From Chalara sp. BL73 (lineage: Eukaryota > Ascomycota > Leotiomycetes > Helotiales): 64,000 bases of DNA. Where the stretch lies: assembly GCA_918026815.1 (NCBI GenBank), contig CAKJVC010000106.1, positions 62,001 to 126,000 of the forward strand. Direction: 5' to 3'. Position numbers and translations under genes: made by a program. Of this stretch, positions 49,975-60,700 are shown piece by piece (positions within the stretch are counted from its first letter, which is position 1; every line of letters begins with the position of its first letter). The notes beneath the pieces were generated by a model. That model was not told the DNA's origin and did not search any database. It saw nothing but the letters and a program-made list of their open reading frames with translations.

Positions 49975-50647
49975 TCTTTCTCTGTCGTCACTCTTTTTCT
50001 ATTTTATTTTTCAATCACGACTTCTCTTACGGATAGCACGACATCACTCAAAAGGGCAGTTCCGCCTGTCAATCCCGCACTTTTGCACTTTTTTCCACCC
50101 TTCTCCTCCACTCACCTCCACCACCACCACCTCACAGTGTGATCGGGGCCCATTCATTCATTCATTCACCCATTCCAAGACTGTGAAAAGATAATTAAAT
50201 GTTCCATCATCCTTTGGGAGACGCGTATATTTTATTATTATTCCCACCTTGCAGCAATCTGGTGCAATCACCATGCCATGCTCGAGTCAGCAAATGCTGC
50301 CCCCGAGATCGAGCGAACCATTCGTTATTGTTACGCATTGGGGACCGGTGTTCTGTGCTCGGAACGGATGGATCTTCCCAAGCTTACCTTGCCATTCTTG
50401 AAGCTGCAAAGTAGGTGGGGATGCAGAGCAGAGCAGGCAGGTAGGGGTAGCTTATTAGCAATTCAATCTCTTCGCCTCTCTTCTCTCTTTTTTTCCTCTT
50501 TCATTCCCATTCTTCTGAGATTGGGGCGGGGGGTTTAATCATTAATAAACTGCACCTCTTCCATTTCTACCAGATCAGCTACAGCTTGATTGAAGCCAAG
50601 CTCTACTAGTGCGGAAATCCTCAAGTCTTCTGGGAACAATCCTCACC
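47105..50647. other. gene-poor interval and promoter of the MFS transporter
   Basis: No gene is firmly supported. At 48,126-48,408 a plus-strand frame reads like a basic protein (KSKKSSPTRKRQPANASKRS, FAPAPEGARDILRSSKG) after a possible GTAAGC...ATCAG intron, but there is no start. A true-ATG minus-strand ORF of 64 codons at 48,894-49,088 (MESHAALLEHQKRLLNHC) has a CPCPC cluster. Both are noted as possible exons. The right third is pyrimidine-rich and contains the long CT repeat, CCACC runs and ATTCATTCATTCA, consistent with a fungal promoter and leader. Confidence 0.4.
49791..49982 (+). repeat. CT-rich microsatellite with a 12-base higher-order period
   Basis: About 190 bases consist of CTCTCTCTCTTT repeated about 14-15 times with almost no variation, ending in uninterrupted CT units. 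It lies about 670 bases upstream of the MFS transporter ATG. ORFs reported across it (Ser/Leu/Phe on the plus strand, Arg/Glu on the minus) are artefacts of the repeat. Polypyrimidine tracts are frequent in fungal promoters. One this regular is likely to vary in length between strains. Confidence 0.9.
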
Positions 50648-52351
50648 ATGACCTCTCGCGACCCTGAGAAGAATGGCGACCATCCCCAATTCCCCAATAC
50701 GCTCAACATTTCATCTCCCCAAGGCGTAGACCACATCTCTCCTGTCCAGAATCATGCCGATGACAGCTATGAGCTCTACAAATCAGCCCGAGACCTCGAG
50801 GTCGACCAAGCAGAGGCCAAAAGGGTCCTGCGCAAAATAGATTACCGCATAATCCCCATCCTGTTCTTCACATATATGTTGCAGTACCTCGACAAGAACT
50901 CGATCAATTTCTCCTCTGTATATGGGCTACAGAAGGGGACGAACTTGAAGGGTCAGGACTACTCATGGCTTGGTTGGTCTACCTTCTTCTCTTTTGACAG
51001 AAAATTGGATACCGCATATTCTAACGAGAATCAGGTTCAATCTTCTATTTTGGTTACTTAGCCACCCAGTTCCCGGCCGGCTACCTCTTGCAGCGTCTAC
51101 CTGTAGGGAAGTTCCTCAGCATCATAACCATCTGCTGGGGCATCGTGCTCATCACCACACCTGCCTGCACCTCTTTTGCCGGCATAGCCACCAATCGTTT
51201 CCTTCTCGGCGCTCTCGAGGCGACCGTGAACCCAGGATTTGTCTTGATCATGAGCATGTGGTATACTGCCGCGGAGCAGCCGCTTCGCCTTGAGATCTAC
51301 TACTGCACCAATGGCATCGCGACCATGTTCGGCGGTTTGATCGGCTACGCGGTCGGGCATATCACCACCGGTTTACCAAAGTGGATGTACGTCTTCATCA
51401 TCTTCGGCAGCATCTCCATCTTCTGGGGTATCGTCTCCCTGCTCGTGCTTCCTGACCTCCCCTCCACCGCCAAGTTTCTCACAGAGCGCGAGCGTCTAAT
51501 CGCAGTAACCCGCGTCGCCGCCAATAGACAAGGGGTTAAGAACCACCATTTCTCAAAGCACCAGGCGTGGCAAACGGTTGTGGATCCAAAAACATGGATC
51601 TTATTTATCATGGCTGTTGGCGCACAGGTTCCCAATTCTGCGTTGACGAGTTTTGCTAGTATCATTGTGAACAGCTTTGGCTTTGATACATTGAGCACGC
51701 AGTATATGCAGATCCCTGGTGGTGCCGTACAATTTCTTGCGCTTATTACGGGAGGAATTGTCTGTACGCGCTGGCCAAACAATACAAGGTGCGCGACCAT
51801 GATCTTCGCGAACACTGTCTGTATTCTTGGTGCCGGGTTGTTGGTAGGATTGCCAAGGGACAACAAATGGGGAAGACTGGTGGCATTGTGGTTGTGCTAT
51901 TTTCAGGGCCTAGGGTTTAGCCTGAGTCTTACAATGGTAAGTAGCAATGTCGCCGGGTATACGAAGAAACAACTTACAGGTGCCATTCTGTTCACCGGGT
52001 ATTGTGTGGGGAACATTATTGGGCCACAGACATTTATATCTTCTGAAGCGCGTACGTATAGCTCTATTCTACATCTTCCTCTCTCATCTAAAGTGAATGT
52101 TTGGGAAATACAAAAACTAACGGAGAGCAGCGAGATACCATAGTGCGTACATTGCAATGCTGGTCGGGTACTCCGTGAAGTTGGCCATGGTTGTAGTCCT
52201 GTATATTTATATGTATAGATCAAACAAGAAGCGAGATGCGGAACAGCTTGTTAGAGGAGACAGTAGTGATACTGAGGAGCGCGAGGGCATTGAGAAAGGC
52301 ATGCTTGATATGACGGAGATTGATAATCGGGCGTTTAGATACGTCCTATAG
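50648..52351 (+). CDS. MFS transporter, allantoate permease (Dal5/ACS) family
   Basis: Exons 50,648-50,972, 51,035-52,051 and 52,131-52,351 give 520 residues in phase. Introns are 62 bases (GTTGGT donor, CTAAC branch) and 79 bases (GTACGT donor, ACTAAC branch). The hydrophilic N-terminus is followed by PILFFTYMLQYLDKNSINFS, the family's first helix and LD(K/R)xN(I/L)xxA-like motif. Next come FPAGYLLQRLPVGKF, RFLLGALEA, and EIYYCTNGIATMFGGLIGY at the 4-5 helices. Twelve helices are expected. The last exon encodes helix 12 and an acidic tail. ACS transporters import organic anions such as allantoate, nicotinate, pantothenate or other vitamins. The substrate cannot be told. It is the last gene before the AT-rich tract. 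Confidence 0.92.
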
Positions 52352-52681
52352 ATCCCCAGCTAAGAGGGTTTGAATGTCGATTGTAAGAATCTGCTCGTTT
52401 GAATCGACCGAAAATTAGATCCTCGCATCATTGGATAAGCAACAGAACCTGGATGAAAGGCTACTCTCGTCATGGTTGGTTTTCACACTCCAAGTGGAGA
52501 TTTGGTGGTTGTCTTCTGGAGACTGAGGTCGAATTTGATTGCGTTCACATGCTTAAACTTATGACAAGCTACTCTTTTTACTTTGGATTTTTGATGAAAG
52601 TCTATGTCTAAGTAGAGACCGTCATCTACGTCATCTGGATCCATGATGTTTTAGTCCTCGACTGATACAGCACGTTAAAAG
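52352..52681. other. 3' region of the MFS gene and isochore border
   Basis: About 330 bases of ordinary composition follow the transporter stop, with no supported ORF. They end at the GAA/TAA microsatellite, after which composition changes sharply. Confidence 0.6.
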
Positions 52682-52717
52682 GAAGAAGAAGAAGAAGAAG
52701 AAGAAGAAGAAGAAGAA

Positions 52718-52775
<58 letters not shown>

Positions 52776-52776
52776 T
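52682..52776 (+). repeat. GAA/TAA trinucleotide microsatellite at the isochore border
   Basis: About 13 GAA units (52,682-52,720) pass directly into about 18 TAA units (to about 52,775). To the left the sequence has ordinary GC content; to the right it becomes strongly AT-rich without returning. The TAA half looks like a GAA-type repeat with its G replaced by T, or a separate expansion. Confidence 0.9.
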
Positions 52777-53039
52777 TAGCTTAAAAATATCAGTTAAAAT
52801 GTTAATAATAAATTTATGTAATTTACCGAATTAAAATAGTTTATAAGTTTTTATTACTTACATTTATTTAGCAATAAGCTTTATTTTGAAATTTTTTAAA
52901 AGTATTATTAATACTACAAAAAATATTTAATAACTATTACGCTTTTTGTATAATAATAAAAATTTTAATGTTTAGTTTTTAAAACAAAACTTATATAATA
53001 ACAAATTAAAACAATAAAATAATAGCAATAAACACTATT

Positions 53040-53405
53040 AATACAGAACTAAAAAGCTAAAAATCAAAAAACTAAAAACTAAAAATTGAACAACTAAATA
53101 ACTAAAAATTAAAAAATTAAAAACTAAAAATTAAAAACTAAAAATTAAAAGCTAAAAATTAAAAACTAAAAATTAAAAGCTAAAAATTAAAAATTAAAAA
53201 TTAAAAGCTAAAAATTAAAAGCTAAAAATTAAAAACTAAAAATTAAAAACTAAAAAACTAAAATTTAACAAACCAAAAATTGAAACTTAAAAATTAAAAA
53301 ACTAAATAACTAAAATTTGAAAAACTAAAAATTAAAAACCGAAAATTCAAAAAAAATCTAAAAATCTAAAAATTAAAAAATCTAAAAATTAAAAAGCTAA
53401 AAATC
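53040..53405 (+). repeat. degenerate tandem array of CTAAAAATTAAAA-type units
   Basis: Roughly 365 bases are built from 6-13-base units such as AACTAAAAATTAAAAG and AGCTAAAAATTAAA. They carry single-base changes and occasional C or G (CGAAAATT, GAAACTTAAAA). It ends directly at the LTR-like island at 53,411. It may be an amplified simple repeat or a RIP-degraded minisatellite. Confidence 0.8.
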
Positions 53406-53410
53406 GAAAA

Positions 53411-53592
53411 TGTAACGACGCAAGGAATCACGGGCTAGAATAGAGGCATATGGGAGTGCGTACAATAGGCTGATAGTAATTGCTTTATAGGTCTAAAGTA
53501 CTAAGGATACAAAAACATAAAAAGCAACTGTAAACAATAGAAATAAGCCTTTATATAAGCGACTCCGGGTTTTCTTTGTATTGAGTCTGAAA
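53411..53592 (+). mobile_element. LTR-like island in the AT-rich tract
   Basis: The segment starts TGTAACGACGCAAGGAATCA and keeps normal GC content for about 180 bases. It includes TTATATAAGCGACTCCGGG, which looks like a TATA box and transcript start of a retrotransposon LTR. A TG start is typical for LTRs. No matching end or internal coding region is visible, so it may be a truncated or solo LTR. Its lack of C-to-T decay contrasts with both sides. Confidence 0.4.
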
Positions 53593-54029
53593 CTTTTTAT
53601 ACTTTAATTATTACTTTTTGTTTTTGTATTATAACTTTTGTGTTGTGCTTTAAACATACCGGTTGTTATATTACTTTTTTTTTTTAAAAAAAGCTTGCTT
53701 TTAAACTTCGGAATAAAATAGTTTAATAGTAATTCGGTAAAGTTCCGATATTAAAAAAATTCTTAATTTAGTTTACAATACTAAACGAACTTAACAACAG
53801 AATAGTATTTCGCAATAATAGTAACTTTTGTAAATTACTATTACAGTAAAAGCTATTTAAAATCGCTTTAGTATTGTAAAACAATTACAATAAAGTTTTT
53901 TGTGCTTTTTAAAAATATAAATAACTTTACTTTTTTTTACTTTTTTTAATTTTTTTTTACTAATAACAACTATTACTTATAAGCTTGCTTTAGCGGAAAA
54001 GTTTCGGTATAAGTTTTAATACTAATACT

Positions 54030-54140
54030 TGTTGAAAATTGGTGGTGTAGCCCACCCGTAAGGCATGGGCCATACCTCATGTGATAGCTTAGTTATCAGT
54101 GAAAAGGTCGCACCCCTTTTACTGAGCACTTCCGTAAAGC
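54030..54140 (+). mobile_element. second LTR-like island
   Basis: About 110 bases starting TGTTGAAAATTGGTGGTGTA have much higher GC than the surroundings and contain CCCACCCGTAAGGCATGGGC. A TGTTGAAA start is common in copia-type LTRs. Only the first part seems preserved; the sequence then merges with AT-rich DNA that carries an A-run at about 54,290-54,311. Confidence 0.35.
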
Positions 54141-54595
54141 TTCTAATTAATCAATTTATTTTCTTTGAACTACTGCAATTAAGCAAACTTTGCGTACAGC
54201 ACAAGCTTTTTTTTATTAAATTAACTGTAGTTAACTTAATATACTTATTTTAACAAGTTATAAACTCGAGTTCGCACTGTAAATGTACGAAAAAAAAAAA
54301 AAAAAAAAAAAGATAATTAAAAAAAAAAGCAAACTGTTAAAAACGACTATTTGCAGTTTAACGGACTTATTACAACAGTAAAAACTATACAAAAAGCAAC
54401 AGACTGCTAATAACACGAAAGCAACAAACTGCTAATATATACAAAAACAACAAATAGCTAATAAAACAACAACGAACTTTTAGTCGAACTTACGAAATAT
54501 ACAAATTGTTATTTTAACTATATTAATAAATTTTAACTCGAAAACTACTATACAACAGTTTTTACATTATATTTACAATACGAAAGTTATTATAT

Positions 54596-54715
54596 TGTGG
54601 CGGGGAACATGCTGAGAGCAAGAACAGCAACAGGATCTAGCACAAAACTCATAGGCGTGATAGCGGTGGCTGTAGCATACTAGAGAGAGCACCGGCGAGC
54701 TTAAGCTCTACATAA
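54596..54715 (+). mobile_element. third LTR-like island
   Basis: A 120-base island starts TGTGGCGGGGAACATGCTGA and continues through GCAGCGGTGGC-like sequence to CGAGCTTAAGCTCTACATAA. It differs from the other two islands. The TG start and a purine-rich middle suggest an LTR or element end inserted after, or shielded from, the decay that affected its flanks. Confidence 0.35.
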
Positions 54716-57700
54716 TAAATAAACGTTAATAGCTTATAGTAGTGTAAATATAAAAAAGTAAAAAAATGTGTAGTATTAATAATAATGCGCCTTTTTACCG
54801 GAAGCGCAAGTTATATACAACTTATGCTTTTCAGGTTACATAACTGACTATTTATAAGTATTACGTAATAAAGTGTAAAAAAAAAGAAAATCGTTTTTAC
54901 TATATTCGTTTTCTTTTTTATACGTGCTTGCTTCGAGCACTAGTCAGTAAAAGCTTGCGTTCAGTTAAATCGAGCTTTTTTTTTTTAATATTGCTTTATA
55001 AATTGTTGTCGTATTACGTAATTTACTTTTTATTTTCGAAAGTAAATATTAACTTGCTTAGCTAGCGATAAAATATCGACTTTTTTATATTACTTTTTTT
55101 TATTTTTTTTCAACTTACAACTTTACAACAATAACAACAACAACAACTCGATTTTTAATAATTATAATTTTTTTCGAGCAATATTATAAAAATTTAATTT
55201 ATTATTTGTATAATATTCAACTGTTTGATTTTTTGCGAAAATTAATTGTTAACTGTTTATTTTTTAATAGACTTCTTTTTACAACTATTTTTTATTCGAG
55301 CTTTTTATACAACTTTTTATTTGATTTTTTTATATTCGACTGTATCGAGCATACAATTAAATTAAATAAGCTATTAGTATAAAAAAATTAAAAAGTATTT
55401 TTTTATTACAACGTTGTTAATACGTTGTAGTTGCGCAGATCGATTTTTTAATCGGTTTTTGCTTTTATTTTTAACTTACAACTTTTTTACAATTTTTTTT
55501 TTTTTTTATATTTAATTCTTTACTTTATACTTAATTTTTTACTTTGTGTTTGCTATCGATATAAATCAGAGCTAAGTCGTTTTTTTTTTTGATTTGTTTT
55601 TATTACTAACTAGTATTAAAAACAAAAATTATTAAACAAAGTAAACTTCGCGACTATACAATTAAAAATAAAGTAAAGCGCTAGCAAAGCTGCGCTAGCG
55701 AAGTTGCAACGCAAAAACTATAAATATGCTAAAAAAAAAAAATTAATTTTTATTGCTAACTGTTGTTTGTAGCTTTTTAACTATTTTTAACAGTTATACA
55801 ATTAAAAACAAAGTTAAAACTCGAGCAAAACAACAAACAGTTATTTTTTTTTTTTTTTAAACAATTTTCCGGATTTTATAATAAAGTATTAAAATGTAGT
55901 ATTAAAGTAAACGGCTTTTGTATTTATCGACGTTATGTTTTTAATGTTGCTGTAGTGTTCGCAAATCGTAGTAAATAAAGCAAAGCTGAAATACTAGCAA
56001 AGCTATAAATAAGTCGGATTACTTTTTATAATTTTTATTGTTAACTGTTACTTATAGCGTTTTTTTAATTTTTAGCAACTATACAATTAAAAACAAAGTC
56101 AAAGTTTAAACAAAACAACAAATACAATTACTTTTTTTTTATTTTCGAACTATACTTCGAATTAAAATGTTATTTAAAAATAACGCAAAACAACAAAGTA
56201 ACAAGTTTTTACAGTTTAACTATATTATAGTTTTAACGTTATTGTAATACTGCAAGTTATAGCGTTAAAAGCGTAAACTTAAAAAAACTTAATAAATTTA
56301 ATTTCAGCGCGATTACTTGCGATTAAACTGTATTAATTAGCTTTAAAAACATACACGTTTTTGCTTATACTAACTTTTTTTTTCCCGAATATAGTTACTA
56401 TACAGTTTTCGAGTTTTTTTGCTGTTTTTTTAAGTCGAAAAGCACTGTTAGTATAAGTTTTAATTTTCGAAAAACAGTACTTGCTATTTTTATCGCATTT
56501 TTTCGTTAAGTTATTTGTTTTTTTAATGCAGCGATTTTTTACTTGTATTTTTACTAATTAACTATAAAAAAACTTTACTCGAAACAGTTTAACGCGTTGT
56601 TATTAATAGCAGTATTAAAGTTGTTCGGCTTAAACGTCGCGCAATTGTTTTTTAGTTAATAAGATTTTTTATTTGTAGCTTATTTTGTTTGTTAAACTTT
56701 AGTTGCTTTTAACAGCGAAAGCAAAAATTTATTTACTAAAAAGCTTGTTTTTATAAGCGAGCTTTAAAATATTTAATGTGTTGCGTTTTTTATCGCTACA
56801 AAGTTAAATTTCAAGTTTTTGTATTTTGTGTATCGTTTATTTGTTAGTATTCGAAATTGCTTGTTTGTAGATTTTTAATTTTATTTCCGGAAAGCAACAA
56901 GCTAAATCCGGTTTAAGTTTGTTGTAGTTAAATATTTCCGAGCGCTATCGAATTTTTTTGTTTTTTTTTTTTTGCTAATAGTGTTACAAAATAAAAACTT
57001 TTAAAATTATAATAAACTTTTTTAAAACTGAAACTAAACTTATCGGAACTGTTAAATTTGAACTCGGATTGTAAACTATAAAAGCATTTTCGAGTTATTA
57101 AAGCATATTAAGCTTGCTAAAAGCTTGTAAAGTTGTTTTAAAGTTTAAAGTTTTTTTTAAACTATTAATTTTTACGAGCTTAAAGTTAAGTTAAGTGCTA
57201 AAAATAGCTATTTTAACGTTTTTTTTTAAGCTTTAAAAAGTTTGCTGAAAAACTGCATTTCGCTTAAGCTTTTTTTAATAATTTTTTGTTTTTTTTTTCG
57301 AAGTAGCTAAAAATTCTTTTATTTTTTTAGCTGTTTTGATTTTTTTTACTATAGTTTTAAAAGCTTTTTATAAAACTTTTTGTAGTTTTAAAGTATATGC
57401 AGCTTTAAAAACTGTTTGACTTAATTAGCTTATTTAAGAATAGTTTGCTGTTTTTTTATTTAATTTTTTTGTAAGCTTTTAAAAGTTGCGTTTTGTTTGC
57501 CGGTGCAATAGTTACTAAAGCTTTTTTTTTTTTGCATTTATAAATATTTAAACTACAATTACGATTTTTACTTATATAACAAAGTGCTGAATTGTGCGCG
57601 TTTTAGCTTACGAAAAACAGAAATAAAAGCACTGTTAAAAAAATCGTTGCTAAGCTAATAAGTAAAACGTGTAATAGCTAGTAACAGCTGCTGTCGGCGA

Positions 57701-60700
57701 CTCGGTTTAAAATTTGTTATAGTACCGGTTAAAACTTTTTTTTTACTGTAAAAAAGCTTTTAAGCTAGTAGCGTATTAAAGCTTTAATAGTTTAAATGTT
57801 TAAAGTTTTTTACTCGAACATATAAGCTTTTTTGCGCATTCGTTATATAAAGTAAGCGAACAACAAACTGCAGCTTTTTTCGTTTTTCAATATTTTTAAA
57901 CTTTTTAAACTTAAAGTTTAAAGCGCTATTTGTTATGTTATTTTTTAGCGAATAAAAATAGTTTTTTTTTTAGAAAAACAGCTTTAGTTTATTTCTTAAA
58001 AAAAAATTTTTTAGCGTTGCTTTATCGAGCTTAAGCTTTTTTAGCTTATAGTACTTTTTTTTATTGTTAGCGCTAAGTATTTAATATAGTTTTAATTACT
58101 TAAAATCAAGTTTTTTATTTAAAAATATATCGATTTTTTTGACAAAATTATAACGAAGCACAATATTACTTTTTGCTAACGGCTTAGTTTTAATTTTATG
58201 TTTAGCATTAAAAGCTTTTTTTTTTTTTTGCTGTCGACAAGTTTTTTTGTGTATAGTTTTTTTAATATTTTTTTGCTTTATTTAAAACTGCTTTGCTTTT
58301 AGTTTAATAAGTTTAGTTCGGTTTATAATTTTTTTTGTAAAAAAAGTTTTTTAAGTAAAAAATCGTGATTTTATAAACAGAATAAGCTTTCGCTTATAAA
58401 CTATATAAAACGGTGTATATTTTGTAAGCTCGTAAACTGTAGTGCGTTTCGTAAATAAAACAGCAGCTAAATTGTTTACTTAGTTTTTTTTTAATTTAAA
58501 CAAAACGTTTTTTAAAAATTTGTAGCTATGCTCGATTATTTCGTTTGCTGCTGTATAATATGCGAAAACCTGAATTTTATTTACTTTTTATTTCGAAAGC
58601 AATTTTAGCACTTTTTTTTTAAATTCTTTTTTGCTATTTATTACTATTTTTCCGAAAATGCTATAACAGCAAATAACGTTTTTTTAAAAAAACTTAGCAA
58701 CTGTAAATGCTTTTTTGTTTGTAATAGTTTTCGTTTTAAGCTAATTATTTATATTATTTTTAGCTACAACTAAATACTTTTTTTTTTTTTAAGCCGGTAT
58801 AAACGTAATATTAACTGCTTATTTTTTTATTGGCTCGTTTAACGCTGTAAAATACATAGTTTTTTTTTTTTTCTGTTAGTTTTAAACTAGTATTTTTTAC
58901 AAGTTTTAACGTGACTTTTTATATCGTTGTAGTAATTATACTAAAAATATCGTTAAGAAATTTTATAGTAAATACTTTTTTTGCTTTTATAGCTGTTTTA
59001 ATAATATACGTCGCGAAAATTTTTGTTTCGGATTCGCTTGCTGTTAACTATAAGCTTAATAAGCATGCTTTTTATAAACAAACGTTACAATTTTCGTTTG
59101 TAAACGCTATATTTTAGTACTTTTTTTTTTGAATTTGCAGAATTTTAAAACACTTATGTTTTTAAGCTTTTTAAACGTTGTTAAATACAGTATTATTTAA
59201 ATAAAATTTTTACTGTACTTAAAACTAGAAATAAGTGTTTTGTACTCGAGTTTTTCCGAACTAGATTTTATTTCGATTTTTTTTTCGTTGCGTAAAAAAG
59301 CTACTTTGTTTTTTATTTTTTAAAGTATTACTTTTTTATTTCGTAACTCGAAATTTGTTTTAAGCTCGGAACTAGTATTTTGCTTAGTGTTAATAACTTG
59401 TTCGGCTTTTACAGAACATATTTTATACGCTTTTAGTTTTGTTAGTATTTAATTATTAATATTTTCGCTTTTTAAATTAGTATTTTTAAAGTATTAAAGC
59501 TTTTTTAACAGTATATTAACGGTTGTATACTGTTTTTCGAGTATATACCGAACTTTAAAATTAAATAATCGTATTTAAGCAAACTACCGAGTAATTAAAG
59601 TTTTTAAGTAATTTGTAACAGTTTTATTTAACTATATTACAAATATATTCGTATTCGTTTTTAGTACAAAATAAATTGCAATAATTTAAATTTGCAACTT
59701 TTTTAAAATTTTAAAAACATTTTTGCATTTTTTTTTGTAGCGTTGTAGTTGCGCTCGGCTTTTAACTAAGTTCTGTTTTTGTATTTAGCAAGTTTAACTT
59801 TGCTCGAAACAAAGTTTTTTTAGCTTAAATATCCGTTATAGCTATTTAAGTTAGCATTTACTTTTACAACAATTTTTTCGGCATTCGGTTTATAATCGAT
59901 TCAAATAAGTACCGGTGTTATAACTATAGCGTTTTGTAGCGTTTTTATAGTTACTTTTTAAAAGTTAAAATTTTAATGCTATACAATACTTTTTTTTATT
60001 AAATCGTAAATAAGTACTGCAATAATGCCGAAATTTTTTACTTAAATTTGGAAATACACGTATAAACTTATAAAAGCTTTAACTTTCGTAATGTTTTTAA
60101 ATGTTTTTTAGTTTATAATTTTAACGACTTTGTTTGCAAAAAGTTTTTTGTTTTTTAAATTGCACACAAAGCTTATAATATTTAGTTTGTTTCTGTAAAA
60201 TTAAAACTTAAAGCTTATAAAGCTATTTGTACGTTTAATGCGTTTTAGTATTTTGTCGAAGTTTTAAATATGTTTAAAAATATACTGTCGTATTTCGAAC
60301 AACGCTTTTTTTTCGTTGTAGTTCGTATAAAGTTTTTTAACGTTTATATCGTTTAAAAAAAACACAGTTATTTTAAAGCAAATTGCTGCTAAAACAAGTA
60401 TTATAATTTTTACGCATTTCGCAACCGAATTTGTAGCGTTTTAAAGTAATGTTGTGTATTTCAGCAATTCAAGTAATGTAAAAAATACTGTTATATTTTT
60501 GCAAATAAAATACAACGTTATTTAATTATATTCGGAATATAAGTTAGTTAAATTTGCAATATAGCATTTTATAAACTTATTAGCAAATTCGTTTATAAAA
60601 AAAAAAAAATCGCGTTTTTTAGTGTAACGGCATTTATAAATATTGCAAAATTAATTAGTTTGTAATTACCGGGCTTTTTTTTAGCAACTAAAAACTATAA

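Noticed and set aside
49584..50194. long Arg/Glu and Ser/Leu/Phe ORFs on both strands
   Set aside because: They are created by the 12-base CT microsatellite, whose period is a multiple of three and so stays open in many frames.
51936..51945. GTAAGT donor-like site within the MFS transporter
   Set aside because: Reading through gives TMVSSNVAGYTKKQLTGA, which is conserved in the family, so the site is coding.
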